Positions 36,801-51,800 of a stretch of 64,000 bases of DNA are shown here, piece by piece. Both the position numbers and the translations under genes were made by a program. Under the pieces are notes generated by a model that searched no databases, was not told where the DNA came from, and saw nothing but the letters and a program-made list of their open reading frames with translations. Positions within the stretch are counted from its first letter, which is position 1. Every line of letters begins with the position of its first letter. This stretch comes from Leptidea sinapis. Lineage: Eukaryota; Arthropoda; Insecta; Lepidoptera; Pieridae. Location: the NCBI RefSeq assembly GCF_905404315.1, contig NC_066281.1, positions 13,916,001 through 13,980,000 on the forward strand, read 5' to 3'.

Positions 36801-39800
36801 CAGCTTACCTTCAGATGATGCCGAATTTGCTGTTCGTGCTGCTCAGCAAGCTGTTGCTGTTGTCTCTGGAAGTGCTGCAATAAAATCTCTTGCTGCAGCT
36901 GCTGTTGTTTCTTTAACTGAAAAAGTCAAAAAAGTGCATATTACTTTTAAAAAATGACTGACAAGACGACTGCGAATTCCGCGGTAATCTGTAAGCTGCA
37001 GCCAAATTGTAATTGAAGAAATTGGGGGTAGTCAATGGAGGGGGGACACTACATCAAGCAAGTCTAGATTCAACTCCAACAACCAAGCTCGATACGACTG
37101 TTTTTTGCAGTCAGATGCTGCTTTAACTGACGCATCGAACCAGGGCTGTGATCTGCCACCGATGGGTACTACAGAGTTTGGTATAAAAATATCCATACCC
37201 TGTAGTATCACTTCGGCTACTACAACGGCGCAGGCACTAGGATCATCCGAAGGGAAACATACCCTGCCCCAAGGGTAGGATGCAAAAAAGGAACGCATCC
37301 TATCCCAATCTACTGACTTGTAGTGCCAAACGCGGCGGGTCGCTGGTGGTCTGCGACGTTGGCGTCGGATAGGCACTACACTCCTGACCAGGCAATGGTC
37401 GGACGTTCCGAGAGGGGTGTCGACAAAGACCTGGTAACCATCGGGATGTGTAGTCAGCAGAAGATCCAATAAGGACGGCATGTGGCTATCCACATCCGGG
37501 AGCCGCGTTGGCAGCTCAACCAATTGGGACAGACCAAACGCCAATGCAAAATTATGCAGAGATCGCCCTGCGTAGTCTGTGGTACGTGATACAAGCCATT
37601 CGGCATTGTGCCCGTTGAAATCACCCAAGACTACGATTTCAGCGGAGGGGATCTGTGCAAGCACGCCGTCAATTGCCGCTTGAACGCAGCCCATGAGATG
37701 ATCGGTTTCTGCGTTACCACTATGGGACCTGTAGACACACGCATAGATGCGGACGCGGTCCTCTAAATCTACGCGGAGCCAGAGAGTGTACAGGTCCCTA
37801 CCCTCAAAATTGGCCACCGGTCCTCGACACTAACCTACGCGAAACATAGCGGCACTAATCCGCTACTTCACGCCGGTATTCTGTGCGAGTGTGGTAATTA
37901 ACCCGGACGAGTCTTGCCCGATTGTGCTGACATCAAAAGACGGCAGCGTGACTCTCCCACTTCTAAAAAGCCCTTAGTCGCCTCTTACGACACCCATGGG
38001 CCTGGGACTCCCAGGGTACAGGGTTCTCTATAGGGTACAGCCTCGGCCACGTATAGTTTTATTCTCATATCTGGTCTGGTGCAGTCCAGTATCATGCGCT
38101 CGATTTGTAACGATAAGCTGCTCGAATCCTCAGAGATCCAGTATACTCCTAAACGTTCGATCATATGGCGCTACGTAGAGACGTTGCTACATCTTCTACC
38201 GCATTTATCACCGGGAGTATTCCAAAGAGCTCAAAATCTTGATTCCTGCCACCAAATTTCGCCTTCGCACTACATGCCACAAATTTGGATATCATCGTCA
38301 CCATCAGGATGTGTGGCATACAGCCAAAGTGTGAGTTACCTTGAGCGATGTTTTCAGGACGATACGACATCTACCTGCGACCTTTGAATAAACGCGTTCC
38401 AAAGAGGCCGGTAGCGCTGGTGTTGCAAGAGTGTGGGCGGCGGGGATTACTTAACATCAGGTCACCATTGGTTCTGTATGTCTTCCACTTCCATAAAAAA
38501 ACTGTGCGATTTTCAAGAAATTTTCTTCAACAGAATTAAAAACGAAGTCACCAAAGTAAGGTTTCAAACCAACCAATAAAGATCATGTCAATTGTCTGGT
38601 ATCACAGGAGAGCATGAGCGACGGCTATAATTTACCAGCAGTCTCTTTAACTTTATATAACATAGGAAATGTAATACTCATTGTGAGTGATGTCAGCAAA
38701 GAACACACGACGCAACGAAACATACAAAACAATATATAAAGCAACGACACTAACGAACATTGCTAATATTTTCTGGGATAGGTGATGGAGATGGGGAACG
38801 TAAAGCTGAGTTTATAAAATAAGTTATTTGCGTAAATAGTTCCGGTCGTACAAAAAAAATATTCGGCAGGTAATGAGAAGAGAAAGTTTAGCACGTTAGT
38901 TTTGTTACAAACATAAAGATATCCGAAAAACGAGGTATTATAATATTATTGATAATTAACGATGTATTTAGATTCGAATATAAACAATAAATGGACATGT
39001 GACAGCGCGGTTAGTACGGGACGTGAAGCGGGAGTTGGGAGGCAATGGACATCAGGACGAGCACACACAGAGCTGTACGAGAAACAGGACCGCTTCCGGT
39101 GGCCGGCCTCGACTGTGTGTCTCGACGTGTCTCGCAACACGTTGCAGTCGACGTCGGGTTGGGCCTATTTCTCGTGCAGGTAGTTAGTTAGGTATCGGTA
39201 AACATTTATCTTATAACTCACTTGTAGCAGGAAACTATTCTCTAGGCTTTGTTTTGCCCTCTCCGCTATATGGCTCTTTCTGGGGCTGTGATTCTGACAA
39301 TAAGAGAAATGCATATTGGATACAACAAAGTAACAAACACAGCATCATCTTTACAAAATTATGAAATATAATGAAGTATGCGAAAACCAAATCTCTGGAC
39401 CATACATTATATAGCTGCGAGCTAGCTCCACGCTCGAGTGCTCCAGGGCTTACCGAGTAATGATTTTTGTTACCTACACATGCCAGTGTTTGAACTGTTG
39501 CTTTACGGCCTAAAATAAATACTCATTTTACATTTAGTACCTACTCGAAAAAAAAATGGCCGGCTTACCTAGCGATGTGCCTCTGCGGCTGTAATTCTGA
39601 ATTGTTGCAGACTATCCTACATCAAAACTAATGGACAAGTTAAGTTCACTTGCACAAACTCAATGTTACCGACTTTACATGTGGAGTTAAAGTACGATAC
39701 GTACATATAATTAACTATTCCGTGTGGAGTTGATGTGACTTCCATCGGATGCGGTTGGCGGGATTCTAACTTTCGGCAGGCGTTGTGCAAACTGAAGAAG

Positions 39801-42800
39801 TGGAGAAGAGGAGAAATGGAAGCACACTTGAAAAAAATTCTACCCTAGGAGAGGTACTCTTACTCAAACTACTAAGGAAATGTTGCATCTGAATGTGAGT
39901 TCTCAAACACAGCTCGACCACACTGGAATGGAAAGTATCTCACAACTTCCTACATGGCAACGAGTCCCAATGGCAAGAAATAACAAAAGAATGACGATGA
40001 CCGAACCACCGTCTCCAGAATGATTCAATAGTGCTAACAGATATAGTGGACTACCTGTAGATCAATACGAAGTTATTGAGCCAGCACCAAAAAAAGCAAT
40101 AAAGACACCACTCAGATGGTATTGATGATTTTAATAAGTTGACAAAATTACTAGAAACAGTCACAGAATCCAATGACACGACCTATAAAATAATAAATAA
40201 GAATCATTTCAACCATTCATTAGGTTTTAATGTATTTTGTAAGAATGGAAGGTCTTTAACAAAACGTGGCCCTCACTCTTTCGATGCGGTCTGATGTAAT
40301 TGGCACAAAAGTTATTTTACGGTTAATTAAGAGGGTTTTAAAGATTAAAACTGTATTAACTGACTGCAGTGGTCCAAATCTAATTTACTAATTATGTTTC
40401 TATTAGTTACCCTTACATTTGTAAAAATATTATCAATACATGTGGCACTAGAAGAAGTTAAATTGTATGATTAAGTAAATTTAATAATTTAACACTTACA
40501 GTACTATTTTAAAAAATATTTATGTTTAAGTGTCCACAAACAATCAGATTTTGACATGATTTTGTGGTTTTGAATAAAACTTCATCCATAACCTTCTGAT
40601 AAAGTTCAAAGTTAGCACAGGGTTGTCTACAAACAGACACAACAATGAATTGCTCTAATTTAATTGGGGCTGATTCTATTATCCGCTATTGAGCGGAGAT
40701 AGACAGAAAATATCATGTCGATTCTTTCTTATACTTTAATTTTTTTCATCAAATTAATGATCCTCCGTGAATTGTAGTTGTTTTCGTAAACAATTACAAA
40801 CGTGGTAATTTTAAAATTCGAATTACATTCATAAATTTTTACACCATTGTTGAGTGAGACATACCTATGATAAGAATATTCAAGTTATTTAAAAACAATT
40901 CTATTTCAAGGTCTTTTCCTTTTATACATCTGATAGTTTGCCAACCATTACAATAAAGAAATTCCGACTGATTAAATCAGGTACGTAGTGAAGGGTCAGC
41001 TTCAATCAGCTTAACTACTTGTAGGGACAAGCGATAGACCAATATTTGTACTAGCCACTTTCCGTAACAATTTGTACAATTATTTAGTAGGACTTCAACG
41101 TGAGCCGCCTTTAAGTATTGCCGCGCCTTCTTAATGACGATCAGTTTCTTTGAAGCCAACTTGGCTTTGCCTTTCAGATGAAAGATAACGATCAGCCCAA
41201 TCTCCCTTGCTATTATTATTGCGAGGGCACTTAACAGCCGGCTTGATGCGCGATTACATAATAACATGCATGTTGTCGTCATATACAGTTTGTATGAATC
41301 TCTAACGGCCGCTCCCAATATACTATTTACAGGTAGAGATAAATTACTACCTTCTACTGTCAGTAATTAGCTGTACGTAAGAGCTGTCCGAATATACCCG
41401 ATAAGTCATTCTTTTCGCCTTATATTGGGACGCGTAATTGCAATTTCCATAAAAAATTATATCGCTGGTAAGCTATACGTCCTCCCATTGACAGACAGCG
41501 TATATGGATAAGATGAGTTACCGTCGATAAGATTATTGGGGCAGAAAAGTCAAAGATAGTTACGATTTTTATCTCAAGTAGGCCACAACCGGAGATACAC
41601 TGAATATTGCGAACGGCCGTAAGTTGAGGTTATTTTATTTGGAAAGGATACAATATACCTACTGTTACCAATACATATTCACTACAGCTATACTAACAAT
41701 AATTATTACTTATAATAACAAGGTTTTCTTTAGTATTTATAGTACAATATTAATGAATCCACTTCACACAATAAAATTCCACCTTCGCACGACACGCTAC
41801 GTGTGACAGTTAGGATATCATCCCCACCATCTGGATGTGTGGCGGTCCTCCACAGTGCGGTTTTCAAGAAGCTTTCTTCCTCGTACTACAACGCTGTGGA
41901 TGAGCTTCCTTGTGCGGTGTTTCCGGGACGATACGACATGGGTACCTTCAAAAAAAGCGCGTACACCTTCCTTAAAGGCCGGCAACGCCCTTGTGATTCC
42001 TCTGGTGTTGCAAGAGAATGTGGGCGGCGGTGATCACTTGACACCAGGTGACCCGTACGCTCGTTAGTCCTCCTATTCCATAAAAAAAAGAATGTCTAAA
42101 ATTTTATTTTAATCCTCATACCAATTAATTGTATTAAAAGAAAGTAGTAAATTGTCGAAGATAAGACAGACAAGACGGAGCTAGTGAGTTCACCTTCAAT
42201 TACACTTATTACATAAAATTTTAATTTAATAGTTTGACAACAAAGTTGATCAAATATATTAAACGTGTTGAAGTCGCGAACTTCAATTAAATTGTTAAAA
42301 TTACTTGCAGATCGTACAACGAATACGTAGATGAGATGTCGTTAGAGGGTCTCCGACGTTCACCGAGTCAAGGTGATAATTAGTACATTGAGCCAATTAT
42401 ACTTGTATTGTTACATTACGGTCTTCTTGGGTATCACGATAGATAAAAAGCTTCAGTGGGGTCCACATATTACCCATCTAGCAGATAGACTCAGCTATGC
42501 GGCATATGCAGTTGGAAAGATTAGAGAGTACACGAATGTTGCGATTGCGCTAGATTAGTGTACTTTAGTTATTTTCACAGCATCATGACGTACGGTATAT
42601 TACTATGGGGTCATGCTGCTGACATTGGATATAGTGTTTGCACTGCAAAAGAGAGCTGTTCCTGCTATATATCAGCTTGGTTATAGACAGTCTCTCAAAG
42701 AAAAATTTAAAGAAATAAATATTATGACTGTTCATTGTCAGTACATTTATGAAATTTACTATTTTGATAAATATTTGAATTTGAATTTAATATATGTTCA

Positions 42801-45800
42801 CAAAAATCGTCACCTTTTTGCTCTTAATAGTGATTTTCATTATTATAACACTAGAAATAAGGGATTGCTTGTAACTAATTCTAGTAGGCTTCATAAGATA
42901 CATAATAGCTTTAAGGGTAAATGTATACACTTCTACAATAAAGTCCCAGCAGGCAGTCAGGCATTATCTATAAATAAATTTAAATTTTTTATGAAAAAAT
43001 GGCTCTGTCGTAAATCCTATTACTCCACTGCTGAATACCTAAATGATCGGACAGCCTGGGACTAGATTGTGATTATTTTATAGCGATAGAAATGACTGTA
43101 CAATATTGTATATTTTTATTAAAAAGAGCGCAAAACAAAGATGGCTGGGAGAGTTTCTTGCGCCGCTTCTTCTCTCTCAGAGCGCCATTTGTTTCCGAAG
43201 CGGTAGTAGTCTCTAGTAGTATAAGAAATGACATCAAAAATAATTCTAAAGGAATCAATTTTGAGAAAATAAATGCCTTTTATGCCTTTTTATGCCTTTA
43301 TTGAGGTTACCATTTCATCAGCAATTTTTTTTTTGGAGAGAGTTATGTATCGGGCTTCGGGAATCAAGTTTTTAAAAAGCACTTTATTTAACAATATTTA
43401 ATGTTACTCACAGGTAAATTGGAACAAGACAATATTACAGTTAAACTAAAGAAATCTAAAAGACATGGGTGCTCGATCAGCACTACGTCGAGGTACGGGG
43501 TGGCAACGTATGCAGGTTTAGCCGTGTTGGGCCTGCGTAACTCCTCCCTCCTTAAGCTGGAAGCTGACCCGGCAGCTTCCCATAGTGTCCTCACTGTGTT
43601 GTACAGCAGTTTCTTTGGCTGCATGCGACTTCCTCCAGCTAATGATCCTTGTGACTCCAACAGCAATCAGCAAGCCATATAGGATAAGGGTAGTCCAACT
43701 TGGTGTTGACATAATGGTGGCCCAGTGTGGTTCCTCTGTGACAGATATGTCTTGGGCTATCTTCAGAAGGTGCTGCAGGTTGTCCAGTTCTATATTTTCC
43801 AATTTTATATGATACTGTACTGGTACACTCTTTTCAATATTTTTAGGCAGTGGAACAACATCATTAAATGTGATTTCTTTGCGGTTTGAGTTCAATGTTT
43901 TATTCAGTATCTCAACTTGGCATTCCTCTGTAAGGGTAAGTAGGAATGTACCTGAAGCCTTTTTATATGTAGATTTTGCTAAACACTTGATGTGGATGAC
44001 TGTTTCTTCTCTCCGGACAATTATCCAAGTATTGTCCTTGATCCTCTGCACTATACTTTTATTAATTTCCATTTTCGCGTATGTACAGTTTGACGTGCGG
44101 TGTTGAATTCGCGATATAATACAATCTTCCGATGCCCTCGTTGATGCTGTGTTGGACATCTCGCAGAGCTGCGTGATTCCGTTGATTGTTCTGCATTTGC
44201 CTTCCAGGTATTCGTACTCATCGCTACCAAGTGCTAGGTATTTGGATTTTGGAATAATAGTTAGGTTTGACGAGTTAGGGATGGAGTACATGTGGATGAG
44301 GTCATATATATTAGAATCAATGGAAGGGATTTCTAAGACAAAAGTTAAAGAATGTTCCGTACTATATGATTTTACTTTTATAGATTTTTCCAACTCATGA
44401 ATCTTATTTAAACTTATATCTGCTACTGGCAAGAACTTGTGTTTTTTATGAATTATTGAAATTTCATTTAAAAGGTTATATTATGGACTTTTAATACTAG
44501 GGTGCATTACTCCTAATTGCGCAAACGTCATTGCGTTTTCTAAAATTTCTAATTTATCTAAAATAATTTGTAAGCTATAGTCTATTTCTACGTATATCTC
44601 TAAGAAATGTAATTGGTTGGCAATTTTATCGCTAATCCGTGATTGATTTTGGATGGTTAGAAGGAATTTATTTTGATTTAAATTTATTTTTTCAATTTGA
44701 TGGCTAAATTCTTTAATGGTATTTTCGGCAAGTATCAGGGAATTGCCCTGGGTGCTCGCGATATTGTTTACTTTATTATGAATATTAGAAATTTCTGCTT
44801 CGAATTTAAGTGCATCGTCGTTATCCAAATTTCCTGTGATTGATTTTACTATAGAGCCTGAACCATTTACAAGGCCTCTCTTCCTTCTATTAATGTGCGG
44901 AATAATAAAACTAATTTTCTTACTTAAAAGAGATAAACTATGTATTATTTGATCTTTGTACGATCTATGTATGTCTCCAATTGATGTATCTTTTTCGGCA
45001 GCTTTAACACTCTCGAATAAAGATAAAAGTTTAATTGATGTTAAATGTAGGTACGTGACATTATAGACACATGCAAGATTAAAATAATCGATTTGTCGTA
45101 GTACTTGACCCTGTTTAAGCAAAAGGATTCCGTTCTCATCATTTATAGGTACAAGCGTTACGTCGGCGGTTGTTGTGAGCACGATTGCTCCGGAGATGAG
45201 GGTCCTGAAACAAGATGAGGTTTTCGTAGAAGCTTGAAGTGTACTCTGATTGATTTTGAGTTAGGGTGGACCTATAATCTCCGCTACGTTATTAGGGTGA
45301 AGATGAATAATTTTATACGGACCTTTAAATACGGGCTTAGTTTTATCATTTCTTGCTGTCTTAGCTACTTGTTTGTATACTATTTCACCTACCTTGAGCG
45401 CAATTTCTTCGGCGTTTTGGTTGGCGATGACAGCCTCCTTGTTCTTTGACATGTGAGCTGTCCGAATAGAATTTTATGTGGAGTGTAATTTGTAGCTGAG
45501 TGTATAGTGTTATTATACACAATGAGTGCGTATTTCATTATTGTCTCAATTGTGTCATCCTTATTTGTCATCTTTTGAATTTAGAATTCAAAAGATGATT
45601 ATTATTATTTCTGAAAGAGTTGAGTGTAACCGTTCTATTGGTGAATTAGAATTAGAGTTATACGGTGTTGTGAAGTGTATATGAATATTATGTAATGCAC
45701 AAATTTCTTTGATTACATCATTATCAAACTTTGTGTCTGAGTCTGTTGTGATTTGGTGTAGAAGTCCCAATGTGGATATGACTTGTAACAGTGCGTCTGC

Positions 45801-48800
45801 TACGTGAACACTGCTACATGCACTGATGGGAATAGCTTGAGCAAATTTAGAAAAATTATAGATTATAGTTAGAAATGTAACTCCTCCTGTCGAGTACAGA
45901 TCCATGTAAAGGTGTTCCATTGGTTTTCTGGGTGTATCAGTTAATGCTAAAGCTGGGTTAAATGGATTTTGTTCATATTTCGCTTTAAGACATATGTCAC
46001 ATTGGTTAATATATCTTTGAATCGTAAGTAACATGTTAGGCCAATGGTAATTTCGGTGTAACTGCTTATGCGTCTCTTGAATACCTCGATGGGCTGTTTT
46101 TCCTTCGTGGTATTTCTTAATTAATTCTTGTTGTTCATTTTTATTATCAATTAAACTAACGCGAGTTGTGCATCTTATTAATTTTGGGCCTCTATCGTTA
46201 AAGATTGTAGTATATACTCTGGAAAAGGCCAAGTATAGCTCTTCATTATAGAAATAGCAATGGAATATTCTACCTGCTATATTATGTTCTTTTAAGAAAC
46301 GTATAATTTCCTGTTCCGTATTATTAATCGGAATAAAAACATCTTTGATGACTGTTTTAGAGTTTGTAGAGCGATTATCGACTCTATATTCTAAACCAGG
46401 GGTTGATCGTATGTGAAATTGCTTCAATTGTCTGTCTATAGCGTCTGTCAGTATTGGTATGCCTGCATTTTCATTATCAGGTTGGGTATGATTTGTACTT
46501 ATTAACTGGTTCTCACTAATTGTGACTGCACTCATGCTGTCTGATTCAGCCTGAGAGAGTACAGGTACTGGTAAGTTAATGTTACTTGTGGATGGTTCAG
46601 GTTCTTCCACATTATTTTGGGCTGATTGCTCCATCTCGTTTTCTCTGCGTGCATTTTCAAAAATTCTATCTATTATATTATCGTCGTAATTATCATCAAA
46701 ATTTACAGCTAAGGAACCTATGCTATTATGGAAAATTTTAACCCCAGACAATGGCATCTGCATTGGTGTTTTGACGTCCTTTTTTATATATTACATTATA
46801 GTCATACTCAGCAAGCTTTAGACGCCAGCGAGTCAACTTAGAATTAGGGTATTTTAATGACATAAGCCAAGTGAGTGGTCTGTGGTCTGTGTAAATGGTA
46901 AATTTGTTACCATATAAATAAGGTCTAAAATATTTTGTTGCCCATATAATGGCTAACAATTCTTTTTCAATAGTCGAATAACGCGATTCTGTGTCGGAAA
47001 GCGTACGAGATGCTTACCTGATCCCACTTTTCCTTCGGATAAAACCGCGCCAAGAGCTACAACTGATGCATCTGTTGTTACTATAAAAGGTTCATCAAAG
47101 TTTGGATATTGTAAGATTGGGGCATTTGTTAAGATTTGTTTACATTTATTAAAATAATCCATAAATTCAGCGTTGTGCGTAATTCTACTGTGTTTCTTTA
47201 AACAAAGTGTCATTGGTTTTGTAAGTTTAGCAAAATCTTTTATGAACTTCCTGTAGTATCCTACAAGTCCAAGAAAAGCTTTTATTTCTTTTTGATTTTG
47301 GGGCAATGGGAACTTTAATACGGCTTTTATTTTGTCTTTATTTGGTTTAAGACCTTCGTCCGCTAGTTCGTGCCCTAAAAAGTTCACTTGTTTTTTTTCA
47401 AGTTGTATTTTTAAATTATGAGTTTTAAATCTATCAAATACCTGTCTAAGTTGGTCAATGTGTTCCTGAAGGGATGTAGAAGCTATTATTACGTCATTAA
47501 GGTACGTATAAACGTTGCTAAGGCCTCTAGTATATGGTCCATTAGCCTCTGAAACGTACTTGGTGCGTTTTTTAAGCCAAAGGGCATTCTTAAAAATTCG
47601 TAATGCCCTCTCTCTGTAGAGAATGCTGTCTTTTCTATATCATTAGGGTGCATTTCCACTTGATGGTACCCACTAGCTAAATCTAATGTTGTAAAGTATT
47701 GGGCTCTTCCTAACCTATCAAGTATATCATGTATGTTAGGCAAGGGATACTTATCTTCTACTATTCTATCATTAAGATGTCTATAATCTATAACCTGGGA
47801 CTAGATTGTGATTATTTTATAGCAATAGAAATGACTGTACAATATTGTATATTTATATTGAAAAGAGCGCAAAAAAAAAAGAATGCTGGGAGAGTTTCTT
47901 GCGCCGCTTCTTCCCTCTCAGAGCGCCATTTGTTTCCGAAGCGGTAGTAGTATCTAGTAGTATAAGAAATGACATCAAAAAGAATTCTAAAGGAATCAAT
48001 TTTGAGAAAATAAATGCCTTTTATGCCTTTTTAACAAGACGCCACTTAACTTTACCGGACGCATCTGGTTTCTTCGGTACTATATATGTTGGACACGACC
48101 AAGGTGATATGCTCTCTCTTATGATACCTTGTCGTAATAAGTTATCAATTTGTTTCTTTGTTTCGTCCCGTTGTTAGGGGCTTGTCTGTAGTTACGAACA
48201 AAGATAGGGTTGTTATTTGTCAATCTTAGTTCGTGTTTCACAGCATGAGTGAAAGTTAAGGGTATGTGTACTGAATAGAAAATTTCACGATATTGATAAC
48301 ATATTTTTGTTATTTACCTTTTTTCTTCCTCATTCATGTGATTTGTACGTATTTGATTTAAATTTTCTTTTAATATTTTGTCCACATCTGGATTTACTTT
48401 TAACGAATTTATTTTACTTGTTTCAAGATTTTCGGATAATTTCACTAACTTAATATTGGTTTCAACTGGGATAAATTTATTTCCGTTATTATAGTTTATA
48501 ACCGTGGTTTTGAAGGAACCATTTTTTACCGTCACAAAGGCTGCGGGTGGCTAAGTCTTCCGACCAATAAAAAAAGGTTTTCTTGTAAATATTGGCCGTC
48601 GATGTGATGTGTTTTCACATGAACCAATTTTTCACATTTAGGACCTATGTTAATTTTCCTAATTGGTTTATTTAGGTAGATCGGGATATCTACCGCCGAT
48701 GTGCGCAATATATTTTTATTTAAATCTATTGTACTTTTTAGTGACCTCAATAAGTCACAATCTATAAGACCTCTATATTTAGGATCGAAATCAAATATAA

Positions 48801-51800
48801 GAAATTTATGACTAAGTTTAATATTATTTTTTTTTTTTTTTAATTTCGTAATCTTTATTATAAATCCTTCATACATTACTTAGTCCACTTAATTCTACTT
48901 AATATTATTATACTATAATAACAATACAAGTAATGGAACATACACGACATTTTTCTGGACAAACAACACCAAATAAATCAAAATAATTTTCAAATATTCA
49001 CAATGCTTTTGAAAATAATCGCACCACTAATCCCGTAGGTGAGGATAAGTAGTGTTTCTAATAGTTAGTTAAAATATTTTATATTATTTTAGTTGTCACT
49101 AGCATTAAACTAGGCCGGGCCTGTATTTTAATACTACATAAGTTACTTCCAGATATGTATATTGTTTTTACAGTAACTTCAATACATAAAAGGGTATATG
49201 AGAATTTAAGTTATGGAAAAAAAAATTAACAGTTCTACGAGAAAATAAATAACATTTGTCTATCATACATATTACTGGTTAGTACTTGAGCGGTCAGTAA
49301 TAAAATTGAGGGTATTCTTAAAACCATTTCGGTTGACTACAAAGACTGTTGACTTGGGCTATTTTCATATAATAATATAGTAAGGTATAAATTGGTGGTA
49401 AGGGAAGGTTTATTACATAATTATGGCGAGAAACACTATGAGCCGTTGATATTTCAAAGGGTTCATATTCCACATAAGGTTCATAATAAGTATTAAACAT
49501 AGCACCTGAAGCAATGACACTTCGGCTTGCTCCAGTGTCAATAAGAAACTTATCTCCTAATTCGGGTATTTCTATGTAAGGGAGGTGATCCCTGACCAAC
49601 AAGTTTATTTTCACTAGGTCTGGTCTGGCATCTCCTGGGTTTGAGGAAAATCCTGCTGGTACTCCTCTTCAGGTTCCTGTACTACATGATATGGGTATTC
49701 CTGTATACCTTCATTGTAGTTGCTATTGCATTCATTGCCATATAATACTGGTTGACCTTGAGTATAGAAAACGTTCTGAGCAGCATACTGGGGCGTTTCT
49801 GGTTTATTCACGGCCCGCATAGTAACATCTGAACTTATTTTAGATGTTACCTGTCTTTGAGGTACATTAAATTGCCTAAAATTCGCGCTATTATTATTCC
49901 TAAAATTACCTGAGTTTCTCTTAAAATTATGTGTAGGGGGTATAGACATATTTTGACGATTTACGTTATTAGAAGGCTGGTGGTGCTGAGGTTGCGTCCC
50001 TATAAAATTCCTTGATGGAATATTCCGCTGTTGCGAAACTCTAGAGGCATCCTTTTGCTTAAAATGGGAAGTAGGTGACCCGTTATAAAAAGGTTTACTG
50101 TGGACGAGCGTAGCCTCTTCCTGCCTTGCTGCCATAATTGCTGACTCTTATGTTAACGGTTTACTTATTCTAGCTCTTTATAAAACATTGATGTCTAATT
50201 GATTGGTATATTGCTCTATAACCATTTCCTCATAATACAAACGGTCTCCGTGTTTACCGACCGAGTACAGAGTATCTAACAACTCACGAAGTCGTTTGCC
50301 AAATGTCTCCGCATCTTCGTATTTATTCCTACGGGTCCGCGTGAGCTCCTGCATTACCTGGATTTCGTTGCGCGGTTCTCCTAAACGTCTAATTAGAGCG
50401 TTTTAATGGAGTCCCACGTTATTAACGACTCTTCGTAGGCTATCGCATCAATAGCGACACCTCCTAACTTACTTTCCAATAAACATATAAATGCCGGGTG
50501 AACCCGGAAGGGTTCACTTAAAAGTTGTACAATATTCTCTACTTCTCTAATATAAAAGTTTAATAACTTTGGGTTCCCATCATACCGTGGTAATAAATCG
50601 GCAAGGAATTTAAAATCCTTATCACATTCACTGAAAGACATTGCGTTTCGGATTACACTATTGTTCTAATACTCGGTACTTATCACCTACATACACCTTT
50701 CTTGTCACTAAGTAAGTGTACCCCGTTATTTAGCGATATTAGCTGTACGCAACGTTCTTTAAATTTTATAATAAAATATATATATAATTCTAGGACAGTA
50801 GATACAGCAGGATACTTGAAAAGCGAGAGTACTCACCAAATCAGCATCTGCATCTGCGGTCGAGTCTTGCCCAGCGCGTGAATTCCCAATGTTCCGGGTC
50901 TCCGTGCGCGTTGATGATGATGTCCCAACGACCGACGAGGTTCTTTAATTCTTGCGGTTTCGAAAACCACAGCTACTTTACACTCGGAAGATTTTATACC
51001 GACGTTAAAAGAAGCTACCACGAGACTACTCGACTGCGCCAGTTATGTATCGGGCGTCGGGAATTAAGTTTTTAAAAACGCACTTTATTTAACAATATTT
51101 AATGTTACTCACAGGTAAATTGGAACAAGACTGATTAAACAATATTACAGTTAAACTAAAGAAATCTAAAAGACAATGGGTGCTCGATCAGCACTACGTC
51201 GAGGTACGGGGTGGCAACGTATGCAGGTTTAGCCGTGTTGGGCCTGCGTAACTAGAGGCATCAATTTTTTTTTGCATTTAATGAGTATTAATTTTCAAAT
51301 AACATCATAAAAATCAAATAGTTGGGTTGTCTTTATATAAATATTACACAATGCCGTAGTATTGTAATGAAAATTGTATTATGTTTGTAATAAATTAAAA
51401 TGCTTTTGATTCTGTATTAAAAGTATGGCGATGTTGAAGCCAGAGAGGTTACCAAACTAACTCCGTTCGATTAAGCCTTAGGCCTATCGCAGACGACAGA
51501 CTATCCGTGACGCACTTTTTAGTCTGTGATAATAAAACATAGAATTATATGCAGTACCGAAAAAAGTCTGACCGACAAAATATCCTCGTGGATCTGACAT
51601 ACCGCGCCGCACCGCGCCGCACAAAAGTGCGCCAGTTCGGGTTAACACGTACTAGCGCAGCCAACGCTCACTTTAGTCTGTCGTCTGCACTTGCTAGTGA
51701 TAGACTTGTATTATGGCCCTAGACATCGATGTATCGATGTTGAAGAAATAGAGTACAGACCAGCGCTGTATGATACATCTTTGGCAGAGTATCATGACAG

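Larger units (their letters stand above)
43341..51253 (-). mobile_element. gypsy/errantivirus-like provirus (LTR-gag-pol-env-LTR), decayed
   Basis: 7.9 kb, minus strand. Two LTRs (43,341-43,542 and 51,041-51,253) start AGTTA and end TAACT and differ by a 9-bp indel, two 1-bp indels and a few substitutions. The 4-bp target duplication AGAG is at 43,337-43,340 and 51,254-51,257. The primer-binding-like site TGGCGCAGTCG is directly inside the 5' LTR (51,030-51,041). The polypurine tract AAGGAGGGAGG is directly before the 3' LTR (43,543-43,553). Gene order is gag, protease, RT, RNase H, integrase, env. Multiple frameshifts, stops and two nested insertions leave it non-functional. Inserted in HDAC4 intron 1 in the same orientation as the gene. 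Confidence 0.93.

Noticed and set aside
38962..39187. Small plus-strand coding genes in the GC-rich block
   Set aside because: Two overlapping frames of about 60-70 codons with no domain, no splice partners and no homology that I recognise.
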